DNA of 7,803 bases from Gorillibacterium sp. GTDB lineage: Bacteria > Bacillota > Bacilli > Paenibacillales > NBRC-103111. How positions within the stretch are numbered: position 1 is the first letter of the stretch; each line of letters opens with the position of its first letter. The position numbers were made by a program, and so were the translations under genes. The stretch lies in contig JACMJI010000122.1 of NCBI GenBank assembly GCA_014380705.1, forward strand, positions 1-7,803, given 5' to 3'. The notes beneath the pieces were generated by a model that did no database searches, was not told where the DNA came from, and saw only the letters and a program-made list of their open reading frames with translations. Of the stretch, positions 5,112-7,803 are shown one piece after another.

Positions 5112-6590
5112 TTATAGGATAATTGCAATCAATCCGCCTGATCCTTCATTAATGATTCTTCCAAGGGTTTCCTGTAGTTTGTAACGTGCATTGTCAGGCA
5201 TCATTGCCAGTTTTCCTTGTATGCCTTCGCGGACGATGGAATGCAGGGAACGACCGAATATGTCGGATTCCCAAATTTTAAGTGGGTTGGCTTCGAAATC
5301 CTGCATTAAATAACGGACCAGCTCTTCACTTTGCTTCTCTGTTCCTATAATTGGCGAGAATTCCGACTCCACATCCACTCTGATCATATGAATGGATGGA
5401 GCCGTTGCCTTTAAGCGTACACCAAACCGAGAGCCTTGGCGGATGAGCTCGGGCTCTTCCAATGCCATTTCTGCGAGTGTTGGAGGCGCAATACCATAGC
5501 CCGTTGTCTTGACCATTTCCAATGCCTCAGCAAATTGATCATACTCACGCTTGGCATGAGTGAATTCTTGCATTAATTGCAGCAGGTGATCTTTGCCGCG
5601 AATCTCTACACCGAGAACTTCCATCAATATTTTATCGTAAAGCTCATCGGGTGCATACAAATCGATTTCGGCTACACCTTGACCCATGTTCATATCAGCC
5701 AGCGCGGCTCGGTCGATAAAGTCGTACCCCGAGAATTGTCCCACGACACGATCGACATCGCGAAGTCGCCGAATATCCTGAACTGTATCCCTTACTGAGT
5801 TCTCAAAGCTGCTACGAAGCCAATGATTCTCTTTGAGCACCATAACCCAGCTTGGTAGGTTTACATTCACTTCATGGACGGGGAATTCATACAGGACCTC
5901 ACGAAGAACAGACATGACTTCTTCCTCACCCATCGAAATTGCGCTCAGAGCCATTACCGGAATGTCGTATTTGGCAGCGAGCTCCGTTCGGAGTTCCTGA
6001 GCAACCTCGCCTTCTGGCTTGGCTGAGTTAATAATGAGAATGAAGGGCTTACCTACTTCCTTAAGCTCAGCAATAACTCTTTCTTCAGCCAGCACATAAG
6101 AGGAACGAGGTATTTCTGAAATCGATCCATCGGTCGTAACTACAACACCAAGCGTAGAATGCTCTTGAATGACCCTTCTTGTTCCAATTTCTGCTGCTTC
6201 CTCAAAAGGAATCGGCTCATCGAACCAAGGGGTAGTAATCATTCGAGGACCGTTCTCATCCTCATAGCCTTTTGCACCCTCAACGGCATACCCGACACAA
6301 TCTACCAGACGGACGTTTACATTCAAGCCTTCAGCCACAGTGATTTGCACAGCATTGTTTGGAACAAACTTTGGTTCAGTCGTCATGATTGTTCTTCCTG
6401 CTGCACTTTGGGGCAGCTCATCTGTAGCACGAATTCTGTCTGCTTCACTACGAATGTTCGGCAGAACTCCCGCTTCCATAAAGCGCTTGATGAACGTGGA
6501 CTTGCCCGTACGGACAGCTCCCACGACCCCCAGGTAGATATCCCCGCCGGTTCGTTCTGCGATGTCCTTAAAGATATCAACTTTCTCCAA
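5112..6590 (-). CDS. spoIVA: Stage IV sporulation protein A, spore coat morphogenetic ATPase
   Basis: SpoIVA is made in the mother cell, is anchored to the outer forespore membrane through SpoVM, and polymerises with ATP hydrolysis into the coat basement layer; it is also needed for cortex formation. The 492-residue product is collinear with B. subtilis SpoIVA from MEKVDIFKDIAERTGGDIYL to the conserved C-terminal GGLIAIIL tail. The Walker A motif is GAVRTGKST (24-32, K30), and D97 in LVDCVG is the likely Walker B acid. The PKF, YEDENGPRMI and EHSTLGVVVTTDG blocks of the TRAFAC-like domain are intact. The start codon is TTG (6590-6588), supported by AGGAGG 9 bases upstream and by exact N-terminal agreement with the family. 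No truncation or frameshift is seen. It is driven by a sigma-E-type promoter and closed by its own terminator. Confidence 0.99.
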   Translation of the reverse strand: MEKVDIFKDIAERTGGDIYLGVVGAVRTGKSTFIKRFMEAGVLPNIRSEADRIRATDELPQSAAGRTIMTTEPKFVPNNAVQITVAEGLNVNVRLVDCVGYAVEGAKGYEDENGPRMITTPWFDEPIPFEEAAEIGTRRVIQEHSTLGVVVTTDGSISEIPRSSYVLAEERVIAELKEVGKPFILIINSAKPEGEVAQELRTELAAKYDIPVMALSAISMGEEEVMSVLREVLYEFPVHEVNVNLPSWVMVLKENHWLRSSFENSVRDTVQDIRRLRDVDRVVGQFSGYDFIDRAALADMNMGQGVAEIDLYAPDELYDKILMEVLGVEIRGKDHLLQLMQEFTHAKREYDQFAEALEMVKTTGYGIAPPTLAEMALEEPELIRQGSRFGVRLKATAPSIHMIRVDVESEFSPIIGTEKQSEELVRYLMQDFEANPLKIWESDIFGRSLHSIVREGIQGKLAMMPDNARYKLQETLGRIINEGSGGLIAIIL

Positions 6591-6737
6591 TTGAGATCTC
6601 CTCCTACAGGTTGTTGTAACGAAGAAAGCGGAAGCCTGCGAACCTTGAAAATGAACTGCCCGATCGATAAGAGATTGGCCATGAACAGTTCCGCGGTATG
6701 GCTCGTCATGCTACCACACTCGTACAATCCTTACACT
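6591..6737 (-). other. Long untranslated leader of spoIVA
   Basis: About 147 bases lie between the predicted sigma-E start point and the TTG codon. The stretch contains GAACTG...CAGTTC arms about 23 bases apart and ends in AGGAGGAG. An out-of-frame reading frame (start 6727) runs from here into spoIVA, but it has no ribosome binding site of note and its product resembles nothing. I see no riboswitch class that I know. Confidence 0.4.
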
Positions 6738-6743
6738 AGTACA

Positions 6744-6772
6744 AATATATGTAGCAAATCATAGATTATGAC
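6744..6772 (-). promoter_or_regulatory. Sigma-E-type promoter of spoIVA
   Basis: On the minus strand GTCATAAT (6772-6765) and CATATATT (6751-6744) are separated by 13 bases. This closely fits the mother-cell sigma-E consensus (an ATATT-like -35 and a CATACAAT-like -10 at 13-14 bases). SpoIVA is a known sigma-E gene in B. subtilis, which supports the reading. The predicted start point is near 6737. Confidence 0.7.
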
Positions 6773-6779
6773 AGAGAAT

Positions 6780-6820
6780 GAAAAAACCTCTTTATCCCCA
6801 GTCCTGCAGATAAAAAGGTT
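6780..6820 (-). terminator. Intrinsic terminator of the ferredoxin pair
   Basis: AACCTTTTTAT pairs with ATAAAGAGGTT (one mismatch) around a 14-base loop on the minus strand and is followed by TTTTTTC. It lies about 65 bases after the second ferredoxin stop and directly upstream of the spoIVA promoter. Confidence 0.8.
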
Positions 6821-6883
6821 TCGTAATAGGTTACAATACCAGACATGATTACTTAGGTAGATGATGGAAAGGCCCCGTTAAAC

Positions 6884-7225
6884 TTACCACAGGTCCTCTT
6901 CCTTCTGTCTGGCAAGCTGTGCCCGCACCGCAGCTTTAAGTGGGTCTTCAGGTACTTGTACTTCTACATTGCCGTTTATAATAGCTTGACAGGCCAATCG
7001 GATGTTCTGGTTTGCTAATGAACCCAGCTTAAGCCGTTCTGCCTTCGTCATAGGCAAAAGATTGCTTTGCTCGTTCACCTTTACTTTACACATTAAACAG
7101 CCTGCTTTACCAGCACAACGGCTTCGGACATTTACTTTTGCCTTACGAGCAGCATCAAGTAGATTTGTCCCCTTTCTCACTTCAACACGAACATCATCAG
7201 GAAGAAAAATAACTTCATTCGCCAA
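6884..7225 (-). CDS. [2Fe-2S] ferredoxin-like protein, 113 residues
   Basis: Predicted plant/adrenodoxin-type ferredoxin fold carrying one [2Fe-2S] cluster for cytoplasmic electron transfer. Cluster ligands are C37, C43, C46 and C79, in a CX5CX2C...C pattern. The first spacing is one residue longer than the classical CX4CX2C (sequence CAGKAGCLMC). Flanking family marks are VRKGTNLLDAARKAKV before the loop and RLACQAIINGNVEVQVP after the last Cys. A charged tail of about 20 residues (AAVRAQLARQKEEDLW) extends past the usual fold. The start is TTG 7225-7223 with AAGGTGG 8 bases upstream; no in-frame ATG is near. It follows a second ferredoxin gene and probably shares its promoter. Its redox partner cannot be deduced from the window. 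Confidence 0.9.
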   Translation of the reverse strand: MANEVIFLPDDVRVEVRKGTNLLDAARKAKVNVRSRCAGKAGCLMCKVKVNEQSNLLPMTKAERLKLGSLANQNIRLACQAIINGNVEVQVPEDPLKAAVRAQLARQKEEDLW

Positions 7226-7259
7226 TTAAGATCCCACCTTTAGCAATAACCGCTTTTAT

Positions 7260-7355
7260 CAAGGATAAACGCCTTTCAGCGTCTTTTGACGCCGTGCGTT
7301 TACCGGTGAAATATCAGAACAGGATAAGAGAAAACTTCTACTTTCTGATATTTCA
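7260..7355 (+). repeat. Interspersed palindromic repeat, copy C (longest, with 13-base terminal inverted repeat)
   Basis: Begins CAAGGATAAACGCC, has inner stem GCGTC-TTTT-GACGC and right arm GCGTTTACC. It then continues through TGAAATATCAGAA (7307-7319) to its exact inverse TTCTGATATTTCA (7343-7355). That distal arm contains the stop codon of the upstream ferredoxin gene (7355-7353). The element fills most of the 127-base gap between the two ferredoxin genes. It has no T run, so it is not an evident terminator. Confidence 0.8.
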
Positions 7356-7646
7356 AAAATAAGGTATGTTTTCGACACGAATAAAACCATCCTCTTTGAT
7401 GATCGCTTGGCAGCCCAAACGAAAGCCCTCCTCAAGCTCCTCTGGCTCAAGCCGGTCTAATTCCTCATCGGTTGGTTTGGCCATCCGATCCAACCCCTCA
7501 GAAATATAGCAACGGCAGCGGGCACAGGTTCCTCTTGTACAAGAAAAACCCCAATCTATCCCATTCTTTAAAGCTAAATCCAATAGGGTTATTCCTTTTT
7601 CGCTTTCAACTGTACGAACAACCGACTTTACCTTCATTTCTACCAT
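7353..7646 (-). CDS. [2Fe-2S] ferredoxin, 97 residues
   Basis: Small cytoplasmic electron carrier. Ligands C36, C41, C44 and C79 form the standard CX4CX2C...C pattern (CTRGTCARC), with an extra Cys at 46. The fold is supported by GITLLDLALKNGIDWGFS ahead of the loop and EEGFRLGCQAIIKEDGFIRV behind it, as in adrenodoxin/plant-type family members. The start is ATG 7646-7644 with GGAGGAG 9 bases upstream. The stop TGA falls inside the terminal inverted repeat of repeat copy C, so the last residues may have been shaped by that insertion. A sigma-A-type promoter lies about 45 bases upstream. It is the first of two adjacent, divergent ferredoxin genes placed before spoIVA. No reductase, oxygenase or cluster-assembly gene is in the window to assign a role. 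Confidence 0.93.
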   Translation of the reverse strand: MVEMKVKSVVRTVESEKGITLLDLALKNGIDWGFSCTRGTCARCRCYISEGLDRMAKPTDEELDRLEPEELEEGFRLGCQAIIKEDGFIRVENIPYF

Positions 7647-7690
7647 ACTTACTTTCTCCTCCTGATTGTCAATCCAAAAACATATCTACA

Positions 7691-7719
7691 ATTATAGCAT
7701 CCTAATTAATCTTTGTGAA
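7691..7719 (-). promoter_or_regulatory. Sigma-A-type promoter of the ferredoxin pair
   Basis: TTCACA (7719-7714, 5 of 6 to consensus) and TATAAT (7696-7691, perfect) are spaced by 17 bases on the minus strand. The predicted start is near 7684, giving a leader of about 38 bases ending in GGAGGAG. Confidence 0.7.
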
Positions 7720-7730
7720 ACTGCACAAAG
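7711..7730. promoter_or_regulatory. Palindrome over the ferredoxin -35, candidate operator
   Basis: CTTTGTG and CACAAAG are perfect 7-base inverted arms with a 6-base spacer, overlapping the -35 hexamer. The placement suits a repressor or redox regulator site. As a terminator for a gene beyond the window it is less convincing, because no T run follows. Confidence 0.4.
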
Positions 7731-7743
7731 ACATTCTGCCACA

Positions 7744-7803
7744 CAAGGATAAACCCCTATCGGCGTCCTGTAGGGCCGTGCGTTTACCGATGCGGAATCA
7801 GAA
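7744..7803 (+). repeat. Interspersed palindromic repeat, copy D (runs off the window)
   Basis: Begins CAAGGATAAAC, like copies A to C, and shows the GCGTTTACCGATGCGGAAT right arm of copy B followed by TCAGAA as in copy C. The inner stem is GTCC-TGTA-GGGC, with one T-G pair. By analogy with copy C, a distal arm (TTCTGATTCCGC-like) is predicted just beyond base 7803. Confidence 0.8.

Noticed and set aside
6383..6727. Open frame of 114 codons running from the spoIVA leader into spoIVA in another frame
   Set aside because: It overlaps a strongly conserved gene, has no good ribosome binding site and its product resembles nothing; a shadow frame.
6159..6764. Plus-strand frame of 201 codons opposite spoIVA
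   Set aside because: It is antisense to the conserved ATPase domain, Cys/Ser-rich in the way of shadow frames, and has no family resemblance.
7307..7355. The 13-base inverted repeat after the 97-residue ferredoxin gene as an intrinsic terminator
   Set aside because: The loop is 23 bases, the stem is A/T-rich and no T run follows; it belongs to the repeat element.
4076..7803. The repeat copies as a CRISPR array
   Set aside because: Copies are kilobases apart or in opposite orientation, vary in sequence, and have no regular spacers or cas genes.

Overview
The window reads as a low-to-medium G+C endospore-forming Firmicute, most likely Paenibacillaceae (Paenibacillus, Cohnella or a relative). 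The reasons are a near-complete SpoIVA, a B. subtilis-type HU protein, a TRAP (MtrB) protein, GGAGG-type ribosome binding sites, and the gene order spoIVA - hbs - mtrB - hepS - menG, which parallels B. subtilis spoIVA - hbs - folE - mtrB - hepS - menG. All recognised genes lie on the minus strand, so transcription runs from high to low coordinates.

Reading in the direction of transcription: 7803-7650 holds the start of an interspersed repeat, a palindrome and a sigma-A-type promoter. Two small [2Fe-2S] ferredoxin-like genes follow (7646-7353 and 7225-6884), separated by a second repeat copy and closed by a terminator near 6800. Then comes spoIVA (6590-5112), with a good sigma-E-type promoter about 150 bases upstream and a terminator at 5095-5055. 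Next is hbs (4851-4579), with its own promoter and terminator. The 4470-3885 interval has no protein gene. It carries a promoter, a repeat copy, a CCA-encoding tRNA-Pro(GGG), a hairpin terminator, a shortened repeat copy, an unexplained structured stretch, and the mtrB promoter. mtrB (3869-3642) ends at a symmetrical terminator. An unrecognised membrane-anchored protein (3545-3012) follows.

The left third is a tightly packed operon for menaquinone: hepS (polyprenyl diphosphate chain synthesis, small subunit), menG (final C-methylation), a UbiA-family prenyltransferase and ubiX (flavin prenyltransferase, cut by the window edge). Spacings are 1 base (hepS-menG), 14 bases (menG-ubiA) and a 4-base overlap (ubiA-ubiX). 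A 4-hydroxybenzoate-type UbiA next to UbiX in a menaquinone operon suggests the futalosine (Mqn) route rather than the classical MenA route. That is an inference, because no early mqn gene is inside the window.

The most unusual content is a four-copy family of imperfect palindromic repeats (4076-4124, 4371-4427, 7260-7355, 7744-7803), all in intergenic space. It appears to show paired changes in its inner stem. The genes themselves are mostly conventional, and I see no defence island, prophage or intact transposase.
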